Shown here: positions 1-9,584 of the stretch, piece by piece
Layout of the letters: each line of letters opens with the position of its first letter
Position numbering within the stretch: the stretch's first letter is position 1
Assembly (NCBI RefSeq): GCF_001545075.1
Contig: NZ_FCOB02000010.1
Coordinates: forward strand, 1 to 64,000
Direction: 5' to 3'
DNA from: Caballeronia ptereochthonis
GTDB lineage: Bacteria; Pseudomonadota; Gammaproteobacteria; Burkholderiales; Burkholderiaceae
Length of the DNA: 64,000 nt
Position numbers and translations under genes: made by a program
The notes under the pieces: model-generated
Databases searched by the model: none
Told to the model about the DNA's origin: nothing
What the model saw: only the letters and a program-made list of their open reading frames with translations

Positions 1-14
1 CGCTTGCCGCTCAT
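1..14 (-). CDS. Start of a gene leaving the left edge, possibly IS3-family orfA
   Basis: On the minus strand an ATG at 14-12 is preceded by a strong ribosome binding site (GAGGAGGT, about 5 bases away) and reads Met-Ser-Gly-Lys before the window ends. Many IS3-family orfA genes start this way, and the neighbourhood is rich in transposon debris, but four codons cannot prove it. Only the start is visible. Confidence 0.3.
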
Positions 15-750
15 ATCGACCTCCTCGGTTGCCATAAATTATGGCTCGAAGATGTCTACGAAAGGCTGGCCGGTCCATCCTGCTTCATGCCCTCAGCCGG
101 TACCATCCAGCCGATTGCAGAGCGCATCGCGTTAAAGGCGCGTCCGCGTGAAAGAGGGGAGCTGTCCCCTTTCATGACCATGTCAGCGGTCACTGCAATG
201 AAGCCTCTGAATATCAGAAGCCCTTACGGCGGCGGGAGACCCCTGGCTGATGTGGGTCGATCGCCTCGACGTCGATAGTGCAGGCTACAGCGTCGGCCGC
301 GAGAGCCCGTCTTGGTTAAGCGGGGAGTACAGCAGGATCTTCGGCGTGGTCCCATCGCGCGACCGATTTGAAGCACTGCAGCATGGCTGACTCGATTGGC
401 CAGATAGTTTGCTCGGCGCCGCCACGTGTGGCGCGCCGGGACCGAGCAATGACTGCCCTCAGCGGCGGATGGCCGCCAGTATTTGCGTGATGAGCCGAGT
501 GCGGAAAACCGATGAAGATGTATGCGCCTCGATCATAATGCCGTCTGGCGTCGGTCGCCCTTATTACTACAGCCGTAGATGCGCCGGGAGCACACCGCCG
601 CGTCGTCGATAATGACACTGCCGGGCTCGGTACTGATGTCGGCGCCGCCATATTGACCACGACATTACATGCTCGACGGAGTGCAGCGTTCGCCATATCA
701 GGCGACACAATAATCGGCGGATCTCCTGGATGCTGAATGGCAATGCACCT
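15..750. other. Gene-poor decayed stretch
   Basis: No intact gene was found here. Reading the minus strand between about 725 and 400 there are short pieces (IVSPDM, then VIIDD in another frame) that faintly recall a phosphoribosyl-pyrophosphate synthetase, but the frames are too broken to call. It borders the C-terminal end of the IS701-like transposase remnant. Confidence 0.4.
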
Positions 751-1426
751 TCAGCCGTTTTTTTTGGCCTGCGCTCTCAGGCCAGCAAGTACCGCGTGGG
801 CCAACAACGCCAGAGTGACGTGGCGGGACCAGCCGTGCCAGCGACGCACCTCATATTGGTCGAGGCCGCATTCACCCTTGGCGGCCTCAAAGCCGACTTC
901 GATCTCCCATCGCCTGCCAGCGACGTTGACCAAAGTCCGACGGGTGACCTTTGCGGGCCGCGTAGACGACGAAATACGCATGCTCGCGATTCTCGTCAAG
1001 ACTGCGGCGCACCAGCAGATAGTGACCAAAGCGACGCTCCTCGGCGCTCAACTGCAGGCGCCACAACGGCGTAAGTGCCCAGTCATACAGACGCGCGCCT
1101 TTTGCGCCGATTCCGGCCGAGAGGCGGCGCCAAGCCTGCGGTGGCAAGGCTTGTGCAATCTCGTCGGCGCGCATAGTGGTCGGGCCTTGCCACCATAGTG
1201 GTTCGTTCTTCTTCACCGCCAGCACGAATGGCTGCGCGCGCGACTCGAGCCACAGCCGCAAAGGACGGTCACCGCGATACACCCCATCGCCGGTGACCCC
1301 GCCGCAGGTACTCCCGCATCGAGCGCCCGTTCAAGCATCTGGCGCGCGAGCTGCGGCTTGGTTGCAAATCCGATCGTGTCAGGGACGCCCGCAACCTTGC
1401 AGCGAGGACGATCGTCGATCCATGAC
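751..1426 (-). pseudogene. IS701-like transposase remnant
   Basis: Three overlapping minus-strand reading frames give consecutive pieces of a DDE transposase of the IS701/IS4 group: a first piece around 1426-1290 (GVPDTIGFATKPQLARQML), a middle piece at 1282-910 (GDRPLRLWLESRAQPFVLAV) and a C-terminal piece near 950-755 ([22 protein letters not shown], the conserved region with the last acidic residue). At least two frameshifts separate them and the N-terminus is missing, so it cannot make transposase. The 5' side runs without a stop into an unrelated coiled-coil sequence. Confidence 0.8.
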
Positions 1427-1818
1427 TGGAAGCTTTCCTGCTCGGCAAGGCGCTCGGTCTGGTCGCGTACCTGCTGGGTGAGCCGCTCGACGTCCAGGTC
1501 GCGCTGATGCAGCGCCACGCGAGTCCCGGCGTGCGCTTCCTGCTCCGCGGAAAGGGCGGCGGTCGCGCCAGAGAGTTGCTCCCGCACCGTGGCCAGATCG
1601 GCGCCGAGCCTTGCGATTTCGGACTGCGCCTGCTGGCGCTGCACAGCCGCAGCGGCGGCCTGCTGGTCGACGAGGGCTTGTGTTTCTTCGTTGCAGGCGG
1701 GCCGCGAGCCGGGCCACCAGATCCTGGATCGCGTCCGAGAGCGGCCCGGCACGTGTGAGTGACGCACCCTCATCTTCCTCAGTTCCTTCAGGTACCGGTG
1801 GATGTATCTACGTATCAC
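1427..1818 (-). pseudogene. KfrA-like coiled-coil fragment joined to transposase
   Basis: Residues encoded here form a long Ala/Gln/Glu-rich heptad-like stretch (for example QQAAAAAVQRQQAQSEIARL) typical of plasmid KfrA-type DNA-binding proteins or their relatives. The expected N-terminal helix-turn-helix is not seen, and the frame continues straight into IS701 transposase sequence after an ESFQSW junction. It is probably the stub of a plasmid-type gene interrupted by the element. The KfrA assignment rests on composition only. Confidence 0.4.
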
Positions 1819-1835
1819 TGCACGCGGTCAAGGGC

Positions 1836-2016
1836 GCCTGATGTGGGCATTACTGACCTGCGATACGAGCGCAGCCGCCTCGGGTACGTCCGGAACCGGG
1901 CGCTGGTGTTACTGGGCTTCTGACGCAGCTTTCGTTCCGACGAAGTCAGCCGACTGCGGATTGAGCACGTGACCGTTGAAGCGGGCCGCGGCATGACGCT
2001 GTTCCTGCCGCGAACT
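1836..2016 (+). pseudogene. Tyrosine-recombinase/integrase fragment with nonsense codon
   Basis: The plus frame reads VRNRALVLLGF, a stop (TGA at 1921-1923), then RSFRSDEVSRLRIEHV and GMTLFLPRT. This matches the start of the catalytic domain of site-specific tyrosine recombinases, where the position of the stop is normally Trp (GFWR). The C-terminal half with the HxxR and Tyr is absent; the sequence switches to a LuxR-type protein after LPRT. Confidence 0.65.
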
Positions 2017-2604
2017 GCTTTTTATGGGGAAGTGCTAGCGCCAACGGGAGGCCGTCATTTCATCAATATCGTTGCGCGATACGGCGCACGCGATTGGGGA
2101 TCTTTGATTCTGGTTCGTGAGAAATCTCGGCGCCCGTTTTCAGCGATCGAATATGGGGTTATCGATGCTTTAAGCAGGCATCTCGGCTGTACTTTGCGCC
2201 ATGGCGGAGCCGGTGACGGACTATTTGCGGACGGAGCTAGATCCGGCATTCTGGTTCCGAGTTGGGACGGCCGCGTCCAACATCAGAGTGGCTTCTGCCG
2301 CTTCAAGTGGACCGCTTACCCTTTGGGCGATTCTGGCTGCGTCCTTCATTGCCAACACCAAGAACCGGTTCTCCTGCAGGCCCTACGAGCGGCGCGCACG
2401 GCGGGGCTGAACGACCGTAAGCAGATTGTCGCGGCTCGCCTGGCGTGCGGCCTAAGCTACCACTGAATCGCCAGTTTGCTTGGTGTAAAGGACAGTACCG
2501 TCGCGGACTGTGTGAGGAACATCTATTGTCAGCTCGGCGTGAATTCTGCAAGCGAACTTCGGCAACGACTTCTCAATAAAGATGCTGGGTACGGCCCACG
2601 ATGA
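2017..2604 (+). pseudogene. LuxR-type regulator remnant, split by TGA in the HTH
   Basis: Downstream of the integrase stub the same frame encodes a GAF-like or autoinducer-type segment (INIVARYGARDWGSLILVRE), then RKQIVAARLACGLSYH, a TGA at 2464-2466, and continues in the same frame with IASLLGVKDSTVADCVRNIY and QLGVNSASELRQRLLN to a stop at 2602-2604. Together these make a full LuxR helix-turn-helix. One base change in the HTH therefore kills it; the N-terminus is also lost. It was probably a response or quorum regulator. Confidence 0.65.
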
Positions 2605-3017
2605 GACGCTGAACAGCCCAGGCAGAGTACGCCAGCCGGGTCGCGCCTTGCGTCATATTCGCATCTTCGCGCGAGCTCAGCCCTCATCCCATTCGCGGTC
2701 GCAATGCTCGCAAAGAGCATAACAAGACCGCGCTAAGCGGACGTCTGCAATGTGAATCGAGCCCCGGTCTCATGGCAAGTCGACTTCATCAGCTATACGC
2801 TAACGTGGCAGGCGCCGCTTTTTTTGCTGCCGGCTCCTGGCGGCCCACGGGCATCGGTCCAGCACGTAGTGTGATGCCGTTGGCTCCTGCGCGAATCAAG
2901 TGAATGTACCGACGGGGATGGGCGGTCCAGGGTCGATCAGCCGCTCACAGACTGTCGGCATGATCAATCCGGTTTCGGCGTCGACGAACTCACGTGTCTG
3001 ATGGTTTCGCATTATCC
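2605..3017. other. Intergenic stretch without recognisable gene
   Basis: No open frame with family resemblance was seen on either strand. A short minus-strand run near 2995-2890 (REFVDAETGLIMPTVCERL) is open but was not recognised. Confidence 0.4.
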
Positions 3018-4313
3018 TCAAAGAAACTCCAACACGGAATGCGCGATCAGCGCGGCCGCGGTCGCAATCGTCGCGAGCCAGCTCAGCGCGCGTAAAGCCC
3101 AGTGCGCAGCGAGATCGCCCACGGCTTCATGGCTCGAACTGAGCAAGACGAGGAGAACGAGCACGGGCGTGACGGTCATGCCGTTGAGCACCGCGCTCCA
3201 ATAGAGCGCTCGCACGGGTTCGACATGAAAGGTAATCAGCCCGACGGCGACCGCCATGCCGAGCACCATGATCGCGACGAGCACCCACGCGATCCGCGTA
3301 TCGCGCCGTTCGCCGCTCTCCCAGCGGAACGAGCTTGCCACCGCCTGGGCAGCCGAGCCCGCCAGCGGCGGAAGCGTCAGGAGGGCTGAGCCGAGCAGGG
3401 CGACGGCGAGAACGTGGCCCGCATAGCCATGCGCGAGCGGCTCCAGTACGCGGTCCAGTTGCACGGTGTCGCCGGCAGGCGTCGACTGCATGAGATGCAG
3501 CGTCGCCGCCGCCGCGATCATCACGCAGACCGCAACTGCATTGGACAGCAGCGTTCGCAGCAGCACTTCGCCGCGCATCCCGCCCATTTTCCGATCCAAT
3601 GCCTGCCGGCGCGACGCCTCGTTTTCTTCGACGGCCCGCACTTCCTGCTCGGCTTGTGCGAACAGCAGATAAGGACTGACGGTCGTGCCAAGCACGGCGA
3701 TCAACATGGTCATATAGTCTTCTGACCAGACGACACGCGGAATGAGCAGACGGCTCGCGACCGTATGCCAGGGCACGTCGACCAGCACGAGGACGCCGGC
3801 ATATGCGAACATCGCGAGGGTCAGCCATTTGAGGAACTTCGCGTAGCGTGCATAAGCGATGCTCCATTGCAGACCGAGCGACGCACATCCCGACAAGAGC
3901 GTGAGCCATACGAACGACCCGCCGCTCAGTGCCCGCAGTGCGATGCCCATGGCGAGCACATCGACGGCAATGTTGAACGTATTGGCGATCAGAAAGCGCG
4001 CGACGGCAAAGTAGAAGAAGAGCGGCCAGTCGTGCTTGCGCATGTTCGCAGTCAGGCCGCGTCCCGTGATAGCCGCGACGCGCGCCGCGATGAGTTGCAA
4101 TGCGACGGTCGACGGATACGACAGCACGCAAACCCATAGCTGGTCGAAGCCGTACCACGCGCCCGCGAGCGTATATGTGGTGATGCCGCTGGGATCGTTG
4201 TCCGACGCGATCGTTACGAGCCCCGGGCCGACGTTCGTCGCCCATGAATGCGCGGGGCGCGCGCTTGCTCGCATGTCGCTGTCCGATGCCGGCTTGTCGT
4301 GAGGAGAGGGCAT
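3018..4313 (-). CDS. NRAMP-family divalent metal transporter
   Basis: The 431-residue protein is a polytopic inner-membrane transporter of the NRAMP superfamily, which imports divalent metal ions (Mn, Fe, or Mg in divergent branches) with protons. The first transmembrane helix carries the family signature region as GPGLVTIASDNDPSGI (DPSG in place of the classical DPGN), followed by around ten more hydrophobic segments. The frame is open to 4433, but I prefer the ATG at 4313 (MPSPHDKPA) because homologous sequence begins shortly after it; no strong ribosome binding site supports either. It is divergent from ald. The altered DPSG motif means metal choice cannot be read off. Confidence 0.85.
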   Translation of the reverse strand: MPSPHDKPASDSDMRASARPAHSWATNVGPGLVTIASDNDPSGITTYTLAGAWYGFDQLWVCVLSYPSTVALQLIAARVAAITGRGLTANMRKHDWPLFFYFAVARFLIANTFNIAVDVLAMGIALRALSGGSFVWLTLLSGCASLGLQWSIAYARYAKFLKWLTLAMFAYAGVLVLVDVPWHTVASRLLIPRVVWSEDYMTMLIAVLGTTVSPYLLFAQAEQEVRAVEENEASRRQALDRKMGGMRGEVLLRTLLSNAVAVCVMIAAAATLHLMQSTPAGDTVQLDRVLEPLAHGYAGHVLAVALLGSALLTLPPLAGSAAQAVASSFRWESGERRDTRIAWVLVAIMVLGMAVAVGLITFHVEPVRALYWSAVLNGMTVTPVLVLLVLLSSSHEAVGDLAAHWALRALSWLATIATAAALIAHSVLEFL

Positions 4314-4493
4314 GGGGAAACTTGTTGGCGTATCAGTCAAGCATTCGCACGAAGCATTCCCAGCCCAGATAAGATGGAAAATGCACCCGCGCGACACGTG
4401 GTAAAGAGACGACCTCGCGTCTGTCGGTGACATAGTTTCAAGTAAGAAGAAAGCCGTTGCTGAAGAGGGAATGAGCGCTCACAGGAGACTGCC

Positions 4494-5609
4494 ATGCGTA
4501 TCGGTGTACCCAAGGAAGTGAAGAACCACGAGTACCGCGTGGGTCTCACGCCGGCCGGCGTGCGAGAACTCACCGCTCGTGGACATCATGTCGTGGTGCA
4601 GTCGGAGGCGGGTGACGCCATCGGTCTGTCGGACGAAGAGTACCGGTTGGCGGGTGCGGAGATCGTGACGGAGGCGGTCGAGGTTTTCGCCCGTGCCGAC
4701 ATGATCGTGAAGGTCAAGGAGCCACAGGCCGCCGAATGCCAGATGCTGCAGCCCGGACAGATCCTGTATGCGTATCTGCATCTCGCACCCGACCCGGCCC
4801 AGACGAAGGCGCTCGTGGAGTCTGGCGCGGTCTGTATCGCTTACGAGACGATCACCGGACCGGGCGGTGGACTGCCGCTGCTGGCGCCAATGAGCGAGGT
4901 CGCCGGACGCATGGCGGTGCAGGCCGGCGCGCACTTTCTCGAGATCGCCCAGGGCGGGCGCGGCGTGTTGCTCGGGGGCGTGCCCGGCGTGACGCCGGGG
5001 CATGTCGCCGTGATCGGCGCGGGCGTGGTCGGCAGCAATGCGTTGCAGATGGCGGTTGGACTCGGCGCGCGCGTCACCGTGCTGGACAAGAACGTCGATC
5101 GCCTCCGCCAGCTCGACCTGGTTTTCGGCAACCGGATCACGACCGCGTTCTCCGACGCGCAGAGCATCGAGGATGCCGTGCTCGATGCCGATGTGGTAAT
5201 CGGGGGCGTGCTGATACCGGGAGCGTCTGCACCCAAGCTCGTCACCCGGCAGCAGGTCGCCAGCATGCGCAAGGGAGCGGTGATGGTCGATGTAGCGATC
5301 GATCAGGGTGGCTGCTTCGAGACGTCCCATCCGACCACGCATGCCGACCCGGTCTTCCTTGTCGATGGTGTCGTGCACTATTGCGTTGCGAATATGCCGG
5401 GAGGCGTGGCGCGCACGTCGACGTTCGCGTTGAACAACGCAACGATCGGTCTTGCAATCGTATTGGCGGACAAGGGCTGGAAGCGCGCGATGAAGGAAGA
5501 CGTGCATCTTCGCCGGGGGCTGAACGTTTGCGATGGAAATGTCACTTATAAAGCGGTCGCACGCGATCTAGGATATCAATACGTCGATGCCGAATCGCTT
5601 CTCGACTGA
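4494..5609 (+). CDS. ald: Alanine dehydrogenase
   Basis: This 371-residue enzyme oxidatively deaminates L-alanine to pyruvate and ammonia with NAD+, a cytosolic entry point for alanine carbon. It has the usual full length. Visible landmarks are the N-terminal [20 protein letters not shown], the pyruvate-binding Lys75 in VKVKEP, catalytic His96 in YLHLAPD, the nucleotide motif GAGVVGSNA near residues 175-182 with Asp198 for the NAD ribose, and the C-terminal [18 protein letters not shown] block. AGGAGA lies 9 bases before the ATG. It stands alone, divergent from the NRAMP gene. Confidence 0.96.
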   Translation: MRIGVPKEVKNHEYRVGLTPAGVRELTARGHHVVVQSEAGDAIGLSDEEYRLAGAEIVTEAVEVFARADMIVKVKEPQAAECQMLQPGQILYAYLHLAPDPAQTKALVESGAVCIAYETITGPGGGLPLLAPMSEVAGRMAVQAGAHFLEIAQGGRGVLLGGVPGVTPGHVAVIGAGVVGSNALQMAVGLGARVTVLDKNVDRLRQLDLVFGNRITTAFSDAQSIEDAVLDADVVIGGVLIPGASAPKLVTRQQVASMRKGAVMVDVAIDQGGCFETSHPTTHADPVFLVDGVVHYCVANMPGGVARTSTFALNNATIGLAIVLADKGWKRAMKEDVHLRRGLNVCDGNVTYKAVARDLGYQYVDAESLLD

Positions 5610-5675
5610 AGATTCGGCTGCTCTATGTGTGCCGGCGGTGCTTCCTAACGACTGGGATATTCAAGCGATGAAAAC

Positions 5676-5700
5676 GGTGCCGATAGACGTACTCGGCACC
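5676..5700. terminator. Stem-loop between convergent genes
   Basis: GGTGCCGA at 5676-5683 pairs with TCGGCACC at 5693-5700 around a 9-base loop. It sits between ald and the convergent SnoaL-like gene, so it may end transcription from either side, but no T-run follows. Confidence 0.4.
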
Positions 5701-5734
5701 CGGAAGGAAGCAGCGACGAGCCGTGTTGGCGGCG

Positions 5735-6121
5735 CTACTTGCCGTAGCGCGCCGCTGTGTTGAAGAAGCCACGCCACCGGGTGATCTTGCCGCCTTGGAC
5801 CGTGAAGACGTGCACCCACTCGCTCTCGAAGGTCTTTCCCGTATCGAGCGCCGTCGACTTCTCCCAGCCCAGAACCGTCACATGATCACCTGCCTCGATA
5901 AACTCGCGCGGCTCGAACTCGTGTATCTGGTCGGCTCGGGGAATATCGGCAAAGAACGCGGCGACCTCGTCTCGCGTCGTGCGCCGTCCTGCATAGGGCA
6001 GTCCGGCAGAGGCGACGAACTCCCAGTCGACTTCGTCGCCAACCAAGTCGAGAATCGCCGGCACATCGCCGCGTCCGAAGGCCTCGTACGCCCGCTGGAC
6101 GATTTCTTTAGGCGCTCCCAT
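5735..6121 (-). CDS. SnoaL-like / NTF2-fold protein
   Basis: A 128-residue protein of the SnoaL-like NTF2 fold, a small alpha+beta barrel used by ketosteroid isomerases, polyketide cyclases and many proteins of unknown role. The N-terminal helix (KEIVQRAYEAFGRGDVPAILDLV) and the closing WVHVFTVQGGKITRWRGFF strand pair are typical. The frame is open upstream to 6247, but the ATG at 6121 has GGAGG five bases before it and coincides with the start of the domain. No substrate can be named from the sequence; it has no co-directed neighbour. Confidence 0.85.
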   Translation of the reverse strand: MGAPKEIVQRAYEAFGRGDVPAILDLVGDEVDWEFVASAGLPYAGRRTTRDEVAAFFADIPRADQIHEFEPREFIEAGDHVTVLGWEKSTALDTGKTFESEWVHVFTVQGGKITRWRGFFNTAARYGK

Positions 6122-6352
6122 GTAGTCCTCCGCTGTGCATGTACTGCCGAGGTTCTTGACGCACGCCTCGCTGCTATCGAGACGCGTTGCTTCAGCATAG
6201 GTCATGGCCCTTCGGCTGCGCGCAAATTTCGTCGGTTTTGGCGTCATTAGAAGGATTACTGGCGTGCGCGAATCAACGTGCTCCTGGCGGTGAACCGCCG
6301 CCTGTCCTTGAGGCGCAGGCCGGGGCGCTGATGATGCAGCTCAAGGCGCTCG

Positions 6353-6632
6353 GTGCGACGCCGCACTGTCGCGAACACCATCATCCGCATTGGCACCGAC
6401 GACCCAATCGACGTCCCGCGAAGCGAGGTAGCGAAGATAGGTCTGCTGGCTGAATTCGGTGTGGTGATCGCGCGTTCTGCGGACCGGCTTCTCAGCGCCT
6501 TGCCCCAACTGATCGAAGACATCAGGCTGCCTGACCCTGTGCGCGCCATGCTGCTGGAGGTGCGTGAGCAACTGGCCGCGCTGAACCTCCGGCTCGCCCG
6601 CTGCGACCAGCAGATCGCTACTCACGCCAGAA
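6353..6632 (+). pseudogene. IS110-like transposase fragment
   Basis: A plus-strand segment reads LLAEFGVVIARSADRLLSAL and [20 protein letters not shown], then [12 protein letters not shown]. This resembles the coiled region between the N-terminal DEDD domain and the C-terminal Tnp20 domain of IS110-family transposases. Both ends are missing and it abuts an etfB fragment. Confidence 0.5.
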
Positions 6633-6635
6633 GCA

Positions 6636-6920
6636 GTGACGTTGCGAGACGCGCTGGCGAACCTGCCGCAAGCGACGTTCGCTGCGAAGATCGCGATCGC
6701 CGACGGCAAGGCCACGGTGGAGCGTGAAGTCGACGGCGGTGCGGAAACGCTGTCGCTGAAGCTGCCCGCCGTGGTCACGACGGACCTGCGCCTGAACGAG
6801 CCGCGCTATGTCACGCTCCCGAACATCACGAAGGCGAAGAAGAAGCCCCTGGAGACGGTCAAGCCCGAAAACCTCGGTGTGGACGTCACACCGCGTCTGA
6901 AGACCCTCAAGGCGCTTTCC
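6636..6920 (+). pseudogene. etfB: Electron transfer flavoprotein beta subunit fragment
   Basis: About 95 residues correspond to the C-terminal part of Etf[21 protein letters not shown], the ETF-beta signature region [22 protein letters not shown] and [20 protein letters not shown], then [13 protein letters not shown]. The first two thirds and the last 30 residues of the protein are absent, so it cannot pair with EtfA. It was probably left behind by an IS110-type event, as the two pieces are fused. Confidence 0.8.
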
Positions 6921-6923
6921 AGC

Positions 6924-7345
6924 GATTCAGGCACATGGCGCAAAAGCTGATATTCGGCGACGCCCATCGGGCTGGCCACGCCGCGCAGCGCATATTCCGC
7001 AACGAGTCGGTTCTTTTCCTTGCACAGCAGCGGACCAATGGTCGGCTGGTCCTGGCACGCCTTGACCTGCGCGTCGATCGCGGACAGATAGAAGTTCAGT
7101 TGGCCCGCATATTTCGGGCTTGAACGGCGTCGTTTTCAATTCGACGACGACATAGCAACGCAGCTTGAGATGGTAGAAAAGCAGATCGACAAAAAACTCG
7201 TCGCCGCTTACCTCCAGCCGGTACTGGCGCCCCACGAACGCGAAGCCGGTGCCCAGTTCGAGCAGGAAGCTGGTGATGTGCTGGGTGAGCGCGCGCTCAA
7301 TGTCGCACTCATGGGCGTTCTCGGCCAGGCCGAGGAAGTCAAAGA
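6924..7345 (-). pseudogene. DUF1016/YhcG PDDEXK nuclease fragment
   Basis: The minus strand reads DIERALTQHITSFLLELG, then GRQYRLEVSGDEFFVDLLFY and HLKLRCYVVVELK, which is the PD-(D/E)XK core of the YhcG (DUF1016) family, with Asp and the E-x-K (VELK) visible. After TPFKPE a frameshift follows and the rest (AGQLNFYLSAIDAQ, LLCKEKNRLVAEYALRG) is found in another frame. The N-terminal winged-helix domain is missing because an ISNCY-type element joins at about 7345. Confidence 0.75.
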
Positions 7346-8011
7346 TAAAACGTATCGATGTTCAACTCAAACATCGCGCGGCCAAATTGCGTGGTGCTAT
7401 GGCCCGTCTTGCCCGCAGTCGCGTTGCGAAACACCGTGGCCTTGTCGCTGTAGAACGCGCCGGGCTTGCCGTAGCGCTCGATGCAAGCACGCGTGGCTTC
7501 GAAATAGCTGAAGGTCGATTCGGTCGCCGTGAAGTGCAGCGTCATCAACTGGCTGGTGGCGTCGTCCACGTACACCAGCAGCGTGCATTGCGGCGCGCGC
7601 GCCTCGAACCAGCGATGCTCGCAGCCGTCGATCTGGATCAACTCGCCCAGACACGAACGGCGCGCGCGGCTGATAGACCTTGGGCGGACGCAGCCGGCGC
7701 GGAACCCACAAACTCGCGTCGATCATCAGATGGCGCACGGTTTCCTTCGCCAGCCGGATGCCGTGGCATTCCGCAGCTTCTCGGCAGCCAGCGTCGGGCC
7801 AAAATCAGCGTAGCGCTCGCGAATAATCGCCAGTGCGCGATTGGCCGTCGTTGCATCCAGCCGGTTGTTGCTGGCCTTGACCCGCCGTCGTGAGCGCCAG
7901 CCGTTCGGCCGCACGCCAAGGTTTCAGCCGACCGTCTGCGACGTCCTGAATGACCTTGAATCGGTCCAGTTCGCCCGTCGTCATTGTTATCCGTTCTCTT
8001 GCGTCTGCCAT
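7339..8011 (-). pseudogene. ISNCY-type transposase, multiply broken
   Basis: The N-terminus at 8011 reads MTTGELDRFKVIQDVADGRL, the usual HTH start of ISNCY transposases. A deletion removes the second HTH region, then three frames supply NNRLDATTANRALAIIRERY, VRHLMIDASLWVPRRLRPPK and the catalytic part (IQIDGCEHRWFEARAPQCTL, then CTLLVYVDDATSQLMTLHFT). It stops at ELNIDTFYL, short of the last acidic residue, where it joins the DUF1016 fragment. Not functional. Confidence 0.8.
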
Positions 8012-8214
8012 CGAAGCTCCTGAAGCTGGACCTCCAGCGGGCTGGCAAGCTTACGATGAACGCGAAGCGGGCATTTGAACTTGGCTAAAAGCGGACATTA
8101 CAACTTAGCCGCTACAATGAAATATGTTGATAATACTATTTATGTCAAATTATAGAATGACCGGCGTTGGCTGTTGATATGTTCGTGTTGTAGCGCCGGT
8201 GCTGCAACGAAAAA

Positions 8215-8670
8215 CTTGCGCCCAAGAACCTTGACTGGTGGCTAGCCGCACGATTCGTGCCTTAGCCGACATTGAGGCCGTTTGCGTTTAACGTCAGTTG
8301 CTTCCAGACCTTCGGCACGCCATAGACCTGAATGTTGGCCTCCCGAAGGTGTCGCGATACTTCGCGATGAAGGCCCTCAGGACTTGAACCGGCGGTCGAG
8401 CTCCACCTTGGGCGAAAACGCGCTCGCTACCTAGAGAATCTCGTTGACACGACGCAACTCCTTGCCCTCACGCTCCAGGGCCTTGAGGCATTCGCGCTCG
8501 TCAGTGGTCATGCCATCACGCTCGCCCTGGTCACTCCGCTCTCGTTTGATCCACTCGTGTAGCGTCTGCGGCGCGCAGCCGATCATTGGCGCAATCGATT
8601 CGATCGCCGCCCGCATCGACGCATGTTCGCTACGCTGCACGCGCACAAGGTGCACTGCGCGTTCGGGCAC
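8215..8670 (-). pseudogene. IS3-family element remnant (orfA and part of orfB)
   Basis: The first 79 codons are an IS3-group orfA N-terminus ([60 protein letters not shown]), ending in a premature TAG at 8431-8433; the frame after it continues with VASAFSPKVELDRRFKS. In other frames orfB pieces follow, such as ANIQVYGVPKVWKQLTLN. The DDE core is absent. Confidence 0.75.
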
Positions 8671-8765
8671 TTCCGCCCATCAAGGACTAGCAGGCCCGAA
8701 TCGCGCGCGATCTTTTCGATGTCCATTTTCTTTCCCTTTAACGCTGACGAGTGTGCAGGCCTTTG

Positions 8766-9014
8766 TCAGTTGGCCTCCAGGTCGGGTCGCATCATCGGCC
8801 GCTTCGAAGGAGGCGGAAAGACACGCCAGGAACCGTCGTCGTGCCGAAAAAAAAAGATCGCGAGTCGACCTGACGCGCCGAGAGACTCCGCGCGCACACA
8901 ACGCGTGTGCCTGAGCGTCGAGTAAATGCACCGGTTGAAGCGGATCGACGAGGCCGACGTCGGGGTCATCCATTTGTCGACCAGGCTCCGTAAAGAGACT
9001 ATGTTGTCGCTCAT
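8766..9014 (-). CDS. Small uncharacterised protein (82 aa)
   Basis: An 82-residue basic protein beginning MSDNIVSLRSLVDKWMTPTS. A clear site (GGAGCG) lies 6 bases before the ATG at 9014, which is why I chose it over longer frames. The C-terminal half has SGRLAIFFFRHDDGSWRVFPP, an arrangement I associate with small conserved hypothetical proteins of Burkholderia, with no assigned role. No signal peptide or membrane helix is seen. It follows the IS3 remnant and points away from the catabolic region. Confidence 0.55.
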   Translation of the reverse strand: MSDNIVSLRSLVDKWMTPTSASSIRFNRCIYSTLRHTRCVRAESLGASGRLAIFFFRHDDGSWRVFPPPSKRPMMRPDLEAN

Positions 9015-9186
9015 TTCTCGCTCCTTCAGCTTCAGACCCGAAGCCTGCGTTGTGCCCGACGCCCGGCTGTAACCCGACGTCAAGTTGGTCCGGCGCTCGT
9101 AAAACATTCGTCCGTCGTTCCGAGCCCTCGATCCGCCCGTACCGCTTGATTTCATCGTTGATGTTTAATATACGACTACGCATCAT

Positions 9187-9584
9187 GCGTAATCGAATGA
9201 TATGCTACAGCATAGAATTTTCAAGTTAATCAGGGTAATTAGCTAGCGATGGGCCCGCGCTGCTGCACCTCCCGTCAGCTACGGGAGGCCGTCTATCGCT
9301 CCAGCATGATTCCGCTCGGCTGGCTGATCGGCGGTCCAGTGTAGGCTGCCTGTCTGAGCGGATTGGGCGCCGCAAGCCCGTGCTGATTGTGGGCGCGCAG
9401 CAGATGATTGTGTCGGGCGCGGACACCTTTGGTCTTCCGGCCGGTGTGGCACCGCCATACCGGCTCGGCATCGATTTCGGTGCGGCGATGCCGAGGTTGG
9501 CTTCCTTGACCACCGTCCAGGGGAATCACCCCGGATGCTGCGCTTGTCTTCGCACTGTCGGACGGAACTCGAGGCCCGTGCTCA
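9187..9584. other. Intergenic stretch, no recognisable gene
   Basis: Open frames here (for example a minus frame with YGGATPAGRPKVSAPDTIIC) do not resemble a family I know. The part nearest 9185-9205 has an AT-rich patch (AATCGAATGATATGC), which shares ATCATTCGAT on the minus strand with the repeated 22-bp element described elsewhere but matches poorly beyond that. Confidence 0.35.

Noticed and set aside
400-725. Possible phosphoribosyl-pyrophosphate synthetase remnant on the minus strand
   Set aside because: Only IVSPDM and VIIDD fragments in different frames; too weak for a feature.
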